Shown piece by piece: positions 7,162 through 14,653 of a stretch of 16,578 bases of DNA. This DNA comes from Nitriliruptoraceae bacterium (GTDB lineage Bacteria; Actinomycetota; Nitriliruptoria; Nitriliruptorales; Nitriliruptoraceae). The notes under the pieces are model-generated. The model had not been told where the DNA came from. It did not search any database and saw only the letters and a program-made list of their open reading frames with translations. The stretch is from the NCBI GenBank assembly GCA_007118045.1, contig SKTG01000291.1, positions 1 through 16,578 of the forward strand. The letters are read 5' to 3'. Made by a program: the position numbers and the translations under genes. Numbering within the stretch: position 1 is the stretch's first letter; each line of letters starts with the position of its first letter.

Positions 7162-7650
7162 GTGGAAGGAAGGGCGACGACCCCCGACAGCTCACGTCAC
7201 AGCCACGGCACACCCGAGTTCGCCCGGGTCACCAACCTCAGCGATGCGGTCTTCGCGATCGCGATGACGCTGCTGGTCCTAGCGCTGGACACGCCGCGTT
7301 CCGGCGTGATCGGCTCGTCGGTCACGCTGACCGGCCAGCTGCCCCAGCTCGTCGCCTTCGTCCTGGCCTTCGCGTTGGTCGGGAACCTGTGGTGGCAACA
7401 CCACAAGCTGCTCGCGCTCTTCGCGGTCGTCGAACCCCGCGCTCTCGGCTCCCTCAGGCCCGGACGTCGCTCCGTCCGCGTCGCCCGGACGATCGATGCG
7501 CCCGCGAGCCTGGATGTTCGCACCCGCGAGGTGGGGCGCACCGGTCGTTGGGCCCTCCGGCCCTGGCCACGCGTGGTCCGCTGGGGCATCGTGGAGGGCG
7601 AACACAGGCAAGGAGAGGGCGATGTCCGTTCCCGGGGCACCCGCCCCTGA
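7162..7650 (+). pseudogene. TMEM175 (DUF1211)-like potassium channel truncated after two helices
   Basis: The first ~95 residues of this 162-residue frame match the start of bacterial TMEM175 channels: RVTNLSDAVFAIAMTLLVLAL (22-42; the FSD pore motif appears as LSD), then LPQLVAFVLAFALVGNLWWQ and HHKLLALF (60-87). Bacterial TMEM175 subunits have six helices in about 200 residues. Here similarity stops at about nucleotide 7447, and the rest is Arg-rich without helices (LRPGRRSVRVARTIDAP and on). I looked for the missing helices in the other two forward frames of 7440-7620 and did not see them, so this looks like a deletion, not a simple frameshift. The GTG at 7162 has GAGG seven bases upstream. 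The frame overlaps the PspC start by 29 bases. It may still be transcribed, but a working channel is unlikely. Confidence 0.6.
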
Positions 7651-8050
7651 GGTCCCCGACGACGCCACCGGTGACGACCGCCGACGGCTCACCCGCCCGC
7701 GCGACGACCGCGTGCTCGGTGGGGTCGCAGCCGGCCTGGCCCGCCACCTCGGGGTCGATGCCGTGGTGATCCGCCTGCTGTTCCTCGTCCTGGCGTTCGC
7801 CGGTGGGGCTGGCGTGCTGGCCTACGTGGTCGGCTGGATCCTCATCCCGCCCGCTGCCGAGGTCGGTGACACGCCGGGCGTGCCCGAGCGGGGGCCCGCG
7901 GCTCCGGTGGTCCTCGGGCTGGCGTTCATCGTCGTCGGAGGGATGCTGCTGGTCGAGCGGATCCTCCCCGGCTTCTCCTGGCGCTACCTCGGTCCCGCCC
8001 TGCTCATCGCCCTCGGTGTGCTCCTGGTCGCCAACAAGGCACGATCGTGA
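7622..8050 (+). CDS. PspC-domain membrane protein
   Basis: The 142-residue protein contains a PspC domain at about 22-78 (LTRPRDDRVLGGVAAGLARH, then LGVDAVVIRLLFLVLAF and LAYVVGWILIPP). Two further hydrophobic segments follow at about 94-111 and 121-138, separated by a short loop. PspC domains occur in envelope-stress sensing systems and in LiaI/LiaF-linked modules of actinobacteria. The ATG at 7622 is chosen because AGGAG lies six bases upstream and the PspC domain follows directly; the longer frame to 7496 is the TMEM175 remnant read out of frame. Its stop overlaps the next start by four bases (GTGA at 8047), so the three proteins are probably translationally coupled. Confidence 0.88.
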   Translation: MSVPGAPAPEVPDDATGDDRRRLTRPRDDRVLGGVAAGLARHLGVDAVVIRLLFLVLAFAGGAGVLAYVVGWILIPPAAEVGDTPGVPERGPAAPVVLGLAFIVVGGMLLVERILPGFSWRYLGPALLIALGVLLVANKARS

Positions 8051-8736
8051 ACCCGAACCCGAACCCGCCCCCGGCCACCCGACGACCGACGGACCCCCAA
8101 CCTCCGCCGGCCGCGCCCCGCCCGCCGACCCAGGTCGACGGCGAGGAGGCCGGGTACTCGGGAGCGGTCGGATGGGGGGTCGCGCTGATCGCGGGCGGCA
8201 CGTTGTGGCTGTTGTCGCTGCTCGGACTCCCGATCCGGTTGGAGCTGGTCCTGCCGATCGCGCTGGTGGTCATCGGGGGGTTGCTGCTGCTCGGTGGCAG
8301 GTGGATCGCGCGCGGCGGGCTGATCGGTCTCGGCGTCGTGGTGGCCGTGGTCGCGCTGGTCGTGTCGACCACCCCGGCCGCGACCTCGTTCACCGCCGGC
8401 GAGCGGGTCCACACGGTGACGGACGTGGCGGAGCTCGAACCGAGCTACGGGCTCGGGGCCGGCAGCCTGACCGTCGACCTGCGCGGACTCGAGCTACCGG
8501 AGGGCACGACCGAGCTGACCGTCGACGTCGCCATGGGCGAACTGATCGTCCTGGCCCCGCCGGACGTGGCCGTGACCGGTGAGGGACGTGCCGCGATGGG
8601 CGAGGTTTCGACCTCCGAGGATTCGCGCGGTGGCATCGCCCCCAGACTGACTTGGTCGCAGCCGGGCGACGAGGACGGCCGGGTACTCGACCTCGACCTG
8701 CGGGTCGGCCTCGGCAGCATCGAGGTGGACCGGTGA
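8047..8736 (+). CDS. LiaF-like membrane protein with extracytoplasmic beta-helix-type domain
   Basis: The 229-residue protein has a Pro/Asn-rich N-terminal tail (residues 1-30), three helices at about 42-60, 65-83 and 88-107, and a C-terminal domain at about 127-229. That domain contains SYGLGAGSLTVDLRGLEL and ends VLDLDLRVGLGSIEVDR, the repeating G-x-hydrophobic-D/E pattern of the cell-wall-active-antibiotic response (LiaF-like, DUF2154) domain. LiaF proteins modulate a cell-envelope sensor kinase, but no kinase or regulator gene is adjacent. The GTG start at 8047 overlaps the PspC stop by four bases, and the stop overlaps the next GTG in the same way. Confidence 0.82.
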   Translation: MNPNPNPPPATRRPTDPQPPPAAPRPPTQVDGEEAGYSGAVGWGVALIAGGTLWLLSLLGLPIRLELVLPIALVVIGGLLLLGGRWIARGGLIGLGVVVAVVALVVSTTPAATSFTAGERVHTVTDVAELEPSYGLGAGSLTVDLRGLELPEGTTELTVDVAMGELIVLAPPDVAVTGEGRAAMGEVSTSEDSRGGIAPRLTWSQPGDEDGRVLDLDLRVGLGSIEVDR

Positions 8737-9461
8737 ACCAGCCCCAGCAGATGACCCGTTCACGCTTCGTGTTCGGCCTCCTTTTCGTCGCTCTCGGCGT
8801 CCTGTTGCTGGTCGAACGGGCGGGAGGTGCCAGCGCCTGGGCCGTGGTCGCCGACTGGTGGCCCGCGATCCTGATCGCCTCCGGTGTCGCACAGGTGGTG
8901 ACGCGACCGCGCAACCCGCTCGGGGCGACGCTGCTGGTCCTGACCGGCGGTGTCCTGCTCGCCTGGACCCTCGGTGTGGTCGGCGCCGTCGGGCTGCTCT
9001 GGCCCGCGTTGCTGATCGCGATCGGTACCTGGCTCGTGGCGGGACGCTCGGGACCTCGCAGCGGTGACACCGTCGGCCGGATCGAGTTGTCCGCCGTCGT
9101 CGACGACCGCACCGTCTCCCTGGGCATCGGCGAGGTGACGGACGGGAGCGTGACCAGCCTCCTCGGCGATGCGACCCTGGACCTGCGGCAAGCCGTGCTG
9201 CGGCACGAAGGCGCCACCCTGCACACGACGGCGATCCTCGGCGACGTCCGGCTCGACGTGCCGGACGTGTGGCGGGTGCACGTCTCCGGACCCGAACTGT
9301 TCGGCGACGTGATCCACGAGCGAACCGCCGAACCGCCGGTCGACGCGCCCGTGCTCCGGTTGCGGGTCCTGACCGTCTTCGGGGACATCACCGTCAGGAG
9401 TCATCCCCGCGTACCGGACGGTCCGGCCTCTATCGTCACCGGAACAGCCGAGATCCTGTGA
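8733..9461 (+). CDS. Second LiaF-like membrane protein
   Basis: The 242-residue protein begins with four hydrophobic segments in LiaI/DUF5668-like arrangement (about 12-27, 41-55, 64-80, 86-103). A beta-rich C-terminal domain follows: SLLGDATLDLRQAVLRHEG at 142-160, ILGDVRLDVPDVWRVHVSG at 168-186, and VFGDITVRSHPRVP. These repeated (F/L)GD-hydrophobic strands are typical of the LiaF C-terminal domain. The GTG at 8733 is preferred: GAGG sits seven bases upstream and the first helix follows; an upstream in-frame extension is only the shadow of the previous gene. It ends the three-gene coupled unit. Having two LiaF-like paralogues in series suggests they form a heteromeric complex with the PspC protein. 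Confidence 0.82.
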   Translation: MNQPQQMTRSRFVFGLLFVALGVLLLVERAGGASAWAVVADWWPAILIASGVAQVVTRPRNPLGATLLVLTGGVLLAWTLGVVGAVGLLWPALLIAIGTWLVAGRSGPRSGDTVGRIELSAVVDDRTVSLGIGEVTDGSVTSLLGDATLDLRQAVLRHEGATLHTTAILGDVRLDVPDVWRVHVSGPELFGDVIHERTAEPPVDAPVLRLRVLTVFGDITVRSHPRVPDGPASIVTGTAEIL

Positions 9462-9582
9462 ACGTCCGGAACCCGCGCGGCCCCCCGTGAGCATCTGAGC
9501 CTCGCCGTGTCGGCCACGACGGGCAGCGACGCACGAGGGCCACGGAGGTCGGTCGACGCCCGGCCCGAAGCGAGGACGCATC

Positions 9583-9777
9583 GTGCGCTACGTCTGGTTC
9601 AGCTTCGGGTTCTTCCTCACCCACCTCGGTGCGTACGTGATCGCCGGTGTCCTCAACCAGCAACTGCTGACCAAGGCCATCTCCGGCGGCGATCGTCGCC
9701 TCTTCGCTCCGTTCCTGCGCGACATGGCCGATCCGGAGGAACAGCGTCGTTCAGGTCGCCTCATGGTGCGGTGGCGG
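9583..9777 (+). pseudogene. N-terminal fragment of a small membrane protein
   Basis: From a GTG at 9583 (GAGG eight bases upstream) the frame reads one hydrophobic segment, VWFSFGFFLTHLGAYVIAGVL (4-24). A charged stretch with DRRLFAPFLRDMADPEEQRRSGR follows. From memory this resembles the opening of a small actinobacterial membrane-protein family in which LRDM-DPEE is followed by further helices. Here the sequence turns into low-complexity Arg/Pro/Ser after about residue 64, and neither other forward frame restores a helix. The frame then stays open through the spacer and enters DUF983 in phase, which is probably chance in such GC-rich DNA. Family identity is unsure. It could be a genuine short one-helix protein only if it ended early, and no stop is present. 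Confidence 0.4.
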
Positions 9778-9957
9778 CCTGGCTCCTGTTCTGACCACCG
9801 GCCCGCGTCGGACGACCCGGACCGGCCTCTCGGACCTCCCACCCACGCCATCCAGCGCCGTGCATGCACGGCGGGCCTCGGTCCGGTCGGAACGAGGCGG
9901 AGGTCGGTGACGGTGGCGCCCGCGGATACGGTGCTCGGGACCGCCCGAAGGGAGAGC

Positions 9958-10368
9958 ATGACGCCGGCACCCCCCTCATCGAAGCTGACGCCGCTCGCGC
10001 GCGGCTTCCGGGGCGCGTGCCCGCACTGTGGCGGTCGGGGGATCTTCCGGGGGATCGCCGACCTGAAGGACGCCTGCCCGAACTGTGGCTTCTCGTTCGT
10101 GCGCGAGGAGGGCTACTGGGTCGGTGCCATGATCGTGATCATGGCGCTGGTCCTCGTGCTGTTCGGGACGTGGTTCGTCGGCGGCATGCTGCTCACCTGG
10201 CCGGACGTGCCCTGGACGGTGCTGCTCGTCGGGGGGATCGTGCTGAACGGCATCGTGCCGTTCGTCCTCTACGGGTGGTCCAAGACCATCTGGCTCGGGC
10301 TGGACATGGCCTTCAACCCGGCACGGACCGAGGAGTTCGGGGACGGCTCCCCGGGTCGGTCCGAGTGA
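9958..10368 (+). CDS. DUF983 zinc-ribbon membrane protein
   Basis: The 136-residue protein has a four-cysteine zinc ribbon at its N-terminus (CPHC 21-24 and CPNC 40-43). GYWVGAMIVIMALVLVLFGTWFV (52-74) and a second helix (about 84-105) follow. The order of ribbon then two helices, and the EGYWVGAM junction, are characteristic of DUF983, a family of unknown function often found near heme-copper oxidase or envelope genes. The ATG at 9958 is preferred over the upstream in-phase frame because AAGGGAG lies just before it and the ribbon begins about 20 residues later. It is 37 bases before the carboxyltransferase start, so those two could share a transcript. Confidence 0.82.
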   Translation: MTPAPPSSKLTPLARGFRGACPHCGGRGIFRGIADLKDACPNCGFSFVREEGYWVGAMIVIMALVLVLFGTWFVGGMLLTWPDVPWTVLLVGGIVLNGIVPFVLYGWSKTIWLGLDMAFNPARTEEFGDGSPGRSE

Positions 10369-10405
10369 ACGTCCCCACATGACCGCGCCCCGTGAGGAGG
10401 GTCGT

Positions 10406-11947
10406 ATGCCGCAGGGTGCTCCCTCACCCGTCACCGAGATCGCCGACCCCGGTTCGGTGGGTTCCTGGTCCACGGGGTTGACCGTCGGCGACCCGATGGG
10501 GTTCACCGACAGTCGGCCCTACCCTGAACGGCTGGCGGAGGCGCGCGAGAAGGCGGCGGGCGACGAGTCGGTCTGGACGGGGCGGATCACGATCGAGGGG
10601 CACGCGTGCGCCGTGGTGGCCGGCGATTTCAGCTTCATGGCCGGCACGATGGGCATCGCGGCGGCCCTGCGCGTGAGCTACGCGTTCGATCGCGCGATCG
10701 AGGAGGGGCTCCCGGTGGTCGGGTTGCCCGTCTCGGGCGGCACGCGGATGCAGGAGGGCACCCCAGCTTTCGTGCAGATGGCGGCGGTCGCAGCCGCCGC
10801 ACAACGGCTGCGGGAGGCGCGGCTTCCCTACCTGGTGTACCTGCAGCACCCGACCACCGGCGGGGTGCTGGCCACGTGGGGATCCCTCGGCCACCTGACC
10901 TTCGCCGAGCCGAGCGCTCTGGTGGGACTCACGGGACCCCGGGTGATCGCGGCGTTGCAGGGCGAGCCCCTGCCGGAAGGCGTGCAGTCGTCCGAGAACC
11001 TGCACGAGCACGGGATCGTCGACCGGGTCGTCCCACGCGAGGAGCTCCGAGAGGTGCTGGCGACCGCCCTCGCGGTGCTGGCGCCCCCGGCGCCGGAGCC
11101 CCAGAACGCGGAGATCCTGCACCTGCCCGAGGAACATCGGGTGGATGCGTGGGAGGCCGTCACCCGCTCGCGACGGGTGGACCGGCCCGGGGTGCGTGAG
11201 CTCTTCGCGGCATGCGTGTCACAGATCACGCGGCTCTCGGGCGACGGTGTCGGTGGACGCGACGACGGCTGCATCGCGGCCATCGCCCGGGTCCAGGGCA
11301 TCCCGGCGGTGGTCGTGGCCGCGGACCGGCCGCCGGGCGAACGGGGCGCGAGCCTGACCGCCGCCGGGTACCGCACGGTACGCCGGGCGATGTCCCTGGC
11401 CGATCAGCTCGCGCTGCCGCTGGTGACCATCATCGACACCGCCGGCGCCGACATCAGCGTCCGTTCCGAGCAGGAGGGCCTGGCCGCCGAGGTGGCACGG
11501 TGCCTGGCCGAACTCTCGACCGTGCGGGTACCCACCCTTTCGCTGCTCTTCGGTGAGGGCAGCGGGGGTGGTGCCGTCGCGCTCCTGCCCGCCGACCGGG
11601 TCATCGCCTGTGAGCACGCCTGGTTGGCGCCGATCCTGCCGGAGGGCGCGTCCGAGATCCTCTACCGCACCACGGAGCGGGCCGAGGAGCTCGCGAACGC
11701 CCAGGCCATCTCGTCGACCGAGCTACGGCGCTACGGGATCGTGGACGTCGTCGTGCCGGACCGTCCCGACCCGGGGGAGGAGGGTGAGACCTTCGCCAAC
11801 CGGGTGGCCGCGACGGCGGTCACCTTGCTCAGTGAGATCGTGGCGCAGGATCCGAGCACCCGTATCGCCGAACGGAGCAGGCGGTGGCTCGAGGTGGCCG
11901 AACAGTTCCTCGAGCACGACCCGGCGCAGCCAGCCTCGCGCCCCTGA
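10406..11947 (+). CDS. Fused beta-alpha acyl-CoA carboxyltransferase (AccDA-like), no zinc ribbon
   Basis: The 513-residue protein joins two crotonase-fold halves. The first half matches AccD: DFSFMAGTMG at 74-83, SGGTRMQEG at 110-118, PTTGGVLATWGSLG at 149-162 and AEPSALVGLTGPRVI at 167-181. The second matches AccA: IIDTAGADISVRSEQEG at 342-358, LFGEGSGGGAVAL at 381-393 and PEGASEILYR at 412-421. It should transfer a carboxyl group from biotin on a carrier protein to an acyl-CoA in the cytoplasm. The four-Cys zinc ribbon of bacterial AccD is absent; the protein starts at the segment that normally follows it. GAGGAGG at 10394-10400, five bases before the ATG at 10406, decides the start over an upstream ATG at 10379. 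No biotin carboxylase or carrier gene is in the window, so the partner and true substrate are open. Confidence 0.87.
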   Translation: MPQGAPSPVTEIADPGSVGSWSTGLTVGDPMGFTDSRPYPERLAEAREKAAGDESVWTGRITIEGHACAVVAGDFSFMAGTMGIAAALRVSYAFDRAIEEGLPVVGLPVSGGTRMQEGTPAFVQMAAVAAAAQRLREARLPYLVYLQHPTTGGVLATWGSLGHLTFAEPSALVGLTGPRVIAALQGEPLPEGVQSSENLHEHGIVDRVVPREELREVLATALAVLAPPAPEPQNAEILHLPEEHRVDAWEAVTRSRRVDRPGVRELFAACVSQITRLSGDGVGGRDDGCIAAIARVQGIPAVVVAADRPPGERGASLTAAGYRTVRRAMSLADQLALPLVTIIDTAGADISVRSEQEGLAAEVARCLAELSTVRVPTLSLLFGEGSGGGAVALLPADRVIACEHAWLAPILPEGASEILYRTTERAEELANAQAISSTELRRYGIVDVVVPDRPDPGEEGETFANRVAATAVTLLSEIVAQDPSTRIAERSRRWLEVAEQFLEHDPAQPASRP

Positions 11948-12001
11948 TGGCGCAGCGCAGCGGAGGCCGACTCGAGGCACGGCAGACGACCGCGGCAAGT
12001 G

Positions 12002-12478
12002 TCAGCGCACGATCACGACGGGACAGCGGGCGTGGTGCAGGCATTGGAGGGAGACCGACCCGAGCAGCAGGCCCGTGAAGCCGCCGCGGCCACGGCTGCC
12101 CACCACCAGCAGTTCCGCGTGATCGCTCATCTCGACCAGCGTCTTCGCCGCGTTCCGGGTGACGATGAGCCGTTTGACCTCGGGGTCCCGGCCCCGCCAT
12201 CCCGCGTCGTCCAGGGCCTGTTGGACGACCCCCTCCGCGCGCTGACGGTCACGGGTGTCCTGTTCGTCCTGTAGCCGCTGGTCCTGCACCGTGGCGGCAC
12301 TGAAGGCCGCGAGTGGCACGAACGGGTCGGCGGTCACGTAGGGGTGGTGGAGGATCACCGGCTCGTAGGCGTGGACGACGACCGCCACCGCCCGGCACAG
12401 GCGCGCCTCCTCGAGGGCCCAACGCAGGGCGCGATGTGAGGACTCGGACCCATCCACGCCGACGACGATCTCGCCCAT
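12002..12478 (-). CDS. Universal stress protein (UspA family)
   Basis: The 158-residue single-domain protein opens with EIVVGVDGSESSHRALRWALEEA (3-25) and ends with the ATP-binding motif of the UspFG-type: G127-SR-G130, nine residues, G140-S, inside VVGSRGRGGFTGLLLGS. It is a cytoplasmic protein expected to bind ATP and to act in dormancy or general stress. The ATG at 12478 is used because the family begins with this strand; four residues upstream is a GTG (12490) with no ribosome binding site. The gene is convergent with the carboxyltransferase (54 bases apart, no clear terminator hairpin seen) and divergent from the SLH protein. Confidence 0.88.
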   Translation of the reverse strand: MGEIVVGVDGSESSHRALRWALEEARLCRAVAVVVHAYEPVILHHPYVTADPFVPLAAFSAATVQDQRLQDEQDTRDRQRAEGVVQQALDDAGWRGRDPEVKRLIVTRNAAKTLVEMSDHAELLVVGSRGRGGFTGLLLGSVSLQCLHHARCPVVIVR

Positions 12479-12552
12479 GGCCAACCCCACCCCGGAGGAC
12501 GTTCGCTCCGTTCACCTCGACCTATGCGTCGATCATGGGCGGGCGATGGGGT

Positions 12553-12566
12553 GGGAACTAGAGCCC
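12553..12566. promoter_or_regulatory. GGG-N2-CTAG-N2-CCC dyad upstream of the Usp gene
   Basis: GGGAACTAGAGCCC has a symmetric GGG..CTAG..CCC skeleton and lies about 75 bases upstream of the Usp ATG in the divergent gap. In mycobacteria many Usp genes are controlled by the DosR box (GGGACT-N2-AGTCCC). This element shares the GGGA and CCC ends but matches only about 9 of 14 core positions, so a DosR-like role is weak. It could equally be a chance dyad. Confidence 0.22.
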
Positions 12567-12682
12567 TTGTGCCCCGACGCATGTCATGTGCTGCTCTACG
12601 CCCCGCCGGATCGGCCTCGACACGTCCCCTGGATCCCTCCGTCCACCAGAGCCGTATGGCCTGATCAGCGGGGTCGTCTGGG

Positions 12683-12690
12683 TGTATACC
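12683..12690 (+). promoter_or_regulatory. Possible extended -10 (TGTATACC) for the SLH-GHL10 gene
   Basis: TGTATACC at 12683-12690 has a TATA-like -10 with an upstream TG, in an otherwise GC-rich gap. It lies 45 bases before the ATG at 12736. No good -35 is present at 17 bases (TGATCA at 12662-12667 matches 3 of 6). It is the most AT-rich spot in the divergent region. Confidence 0.3.
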
Positions 12691-12695
12691 TGAAG

Positions 12696-12718
12696 GGAGC
12701 TCGCGGATGACGAGCTCC
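12696..12718 (+). promoter_or_regulatory. 8-bp hairpin in the leader of the SLH-GHL10 gene
   Basis: GGAGCTCG (12696-12703) and CGAGCTCC (12711-12718) are perfect inverted copies with a seven-base loop, ending 17 bases before the ATG at 12736. If transcription starts just after the -10 candidate, this stem would sit at the very 5' end of the mRNA. The start codon has only a weak ribosome binding site (GGGCGG), so a leader structure could matter. It may also be an operator. The role is inferred. Confidence 0.35.
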
Positions 12719-12735
12719 AGACGGGCGGCACCACG

Positions 12736-14565
12736 ATGCTCCGCTTCCGGGCCCTCTCCTCCCTGCTCGTCGCCGTCCTGATCGGTGGTCTCCTCGCGAC
12801 CTCGCCGGCGCCCCCTGCCGAGGCGGCGACGGGCACCGGGGCCTGTGCCAGCCACCGGGTGCCGGCGACACCGTTCACCGACACGCTGACGTCGACCCAC
12901 CGTGCTGCGATCGACTGCGCCGTGTGGTGGGACATGGTGACGGGCCGCACGCCGACCCGTTTCGCGCCGTCCGTCCCCGTCACGCGGGGGCAGACGGCGG
13001 CGATGATCGCTCGCCTGCTCCGCGGCAGTGGTCGCGCGCCGGGTTCGGTGCCTTCCGCCGGGTTCACCGACACGCGGGGGTCGGTCTTCGAGGCGGACAT
13101 CGATCTGCTCGCTTCGCTCGGCATCGTGCGGGGAGTCACGCCGAGGACCTTCGGCCCGGAGCTGAGGATCACGCGGGGGCAGATGGCGACGATCCTCGCC
13201 GCCACCTTCGCGAGGGGCTACGACTCACCGTTGGCGACTGGCCCCGTCCCGTTCGTCGACGTGTCGCCGAACGACGTGCACCGCAGCAACATCGGCCGCG
13301 TGTCCGCGGCGGGGATCGCCACCGGCACCACCCCAACCACCTACGAGCCGGCCGCGGACGTGCTGCGCGGGCAGATGGCCTCGTTCGTGACCCGTTCGGC
13401 GGACGAGCTGTTGGCCCGGCGGCTCGTGGTGCGGCCCACGACGCGGCCTCGGTCGGACGATGCCTACGCGAGCCGAACCCGTGCCGCCTGGGTGCACCTG
13501 TTCGACGGCTCCCTCAAGAACGCCACGAACGTCCGGCGGGTGGTCGACGAGTTGGCCGCTGCCGACGTGAACGTGATCATCGCCCAGGTGGCACGACGTC
13601 ACGATGCCTACTACCCGTCCACCGTGCTGCCACGGACCACCGACCCGGCCGTGGCGGCGAACTACGACCTGATCACGACGCTCACGACCGCAGCCCACGC
13701 CCGAGGGATCGAGGTGCATGCGTGGTTCGCCATCGCGCCCACCTACCACCCGGTCTACGCGACGATCCCCGCGCCGTCACCGAACTGGATCCACACCCAG
13801 CACGGTCGATCCGCTCCGGTCGCTGAGCGGTGGGTCACCCGCCACCACGACGGCAGGTGGACCGACTACCTCGATCCGGGTGTGCCACAGGTCCAGCGCC
13901 ACGTGGGACGGATCGCCGGAGAGCTTGCCCGCAAGGGCGTCGACGGTGTCCACCTCGACTACGTGCGCTACGACGCTCGGGACGCGGGGTACAACCCTCT
14001 CGCGCTGGCCGCCTACCGGTCCCAGACCGGAGCGACCGGCACTCCTGCGCCGACCGACGCGGCCTGGACGAGGTGGCGCCGGGACCAGACTCGGGAGCTC
14101 GTCCGACACGCCCGGGGCGCGATCGCGGCGACAGGTCGCGACGTCACGCTGTCCGCGGCGGTGATCAGCTGGGGTGACGGCCCCTCAACCCCCGACCGTG
14201 CCGGCTTCACGCGGAGCACGGCCTACACGATCACCCTGCAGGATTGGGATCAGTGGGTACGCAACCGCGAGCTCGACGCCGTCATGCCCATGAACTACTT
14301 CCGGGCGCACGACCCCGCACAGGCGGCCTGGTTCGACCGTTGGATCGCCTACGAACGGGCCTTGGCCCGGGATTCCGTCCCGCAGGTCGTCCCCGGTCCG
14401 GCGGGCTACCTCAACCACCCGGCGAACGTCCGCTCGCAGGTCCGGGCGGCGATGTCGGTCGACGGGGCCACGGTCTACTCCTACCAGCAGCCCACGCTCG
14501 ACGGGAGCCGGTCGGTGTGGACGGATCTGGCGCGGACCCGCTGGGGTTACGCCCCGACGAGGTGA
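12736..14565 (+). CDS. Exported SLH-repeat protein with glycosyl-hydrolase-like GHL10 domain
   Basis: The 609-residue protein has a signal peptide (hydrophobic 8-22, likely cleavage near the AEAA at 29-32). Three S-layer-homology units follow: 47-99 (VTRGQTAAM), 110-160 (ITRGQMATI) and 173-226 (VLRGQMASF). SLH repeats bind pyruvylated wall polymers, so the protein should sit on the cell surface. The C-terminal part, about 250-590, matches GHL10 (DUF187-type TIM barrel): HARGIEVHAWFAIAP at 321-335, WTDYLDPGVPQVQRH at 375-389, GVDGVHLDYVRYD at 401-413 and MPMNYFR at 517-523. The family is assumed to hydrolyse glycans; the substrate here is unknown, possibly a wall polymer. The start is the ATG before the signal peptide, though its ribosome binding site is weak. 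It stands alone between two Usp genes. Confidence 0.9.
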   Translation: MLRFRALSSLLVAVLIGGLLATSPAPPAEAATGTGACASHRVPATPFTDTLTSTHRAAIDCAVWWDMVTGRTPTRFAPSVPVTRGQTAAMIARLLRGSGRAPGSVPSAGFTDTRGSVFEADIDLLASLGIVRGVTPRTFGPELRITRGQMATILAATFARGYDSPLATGPVPFVDVSPNDVHRSNIGRVSAAGIATGTTPTTYEPAADVLRGQMASFVTRSADELLARRLVVRPTTRPRSDDAYASRTRAAWVHLFDGSLKNATNVRRVVDELAAADVNVIIAQVARRHDAYYPSTVLPRTTDPAVAANYDLITTLTTAAHARGIEVHAWFAIAPTYHPVYATIPAPSPNWIHTQHGRSAPVAERWVTRHHDGRWTDYLDPGVPQVQRHVGRIAGELARKGVDGVHLDYVRYDARDAGYNPLALAAYRSQTGATGTPAPTDAAWTRWRRDQTRELVRHARGAIAATGRDVTLSAAVISWGDGPSTPDRAGFTRSTAYTITLQDWDQWVRNRELDAVMPMNYFRAHDPAQAAWFDRWIAYERALARDSVPQVVPGPAGYLNHPANVRSQVRAAMSVDGATVYSYQQPTLDGSRSVWTDLARTRWGYAPTR

Positions 14566-14579
14566 CGGGACGTGACGGT

Positions 14580-14597
14580 CAGGGGCTTGTGCCTCTG
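14580..14597 (+). terminator. Short hairpin after the SLH-GHL10 gene
   Basis: CAGGGGC and GCCTCTG flank the loop TTGT and pair over seven positions with one G-T. The hairpin starts 15 bases after the stop codon of the SLH-GHL10 gene. It has no T run. A weak terminator is possible, and the next gene (Usp) starts only 57 bases further on. Confidence 0.35.
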
Positions 14598-14653
14598 GTC
14601 GTCCCTGGCGAACGGGTGGAGCCTGGTCGACAGAACCGATGAGGGGTCCCGAC

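Noticed and set aside
12500..12516. CGTTC repeats (GTTCGCT and GTTCACC) upstream of the Usp gene as a PhoP/AfsR-like box
   Set aside because: The period is 9 bp, not 11, so the two units would not lie on the same face of the helix; no support for a real box.
12477..12710. 77-residue plus-strand open frame in the gap before the SLH gene
   Set aside because: No recognisable domain, no ribosome binding site, and it covers the probable promoter of the SLH gene and the divergent Usp start.
12563..14593. CTTGTGCC shared at 12565 and 14586, upstream of both Usp genes
   Set aside because: An 8-mer is expected by chance in this length, and its orientation differs relative to the two Usp genes.
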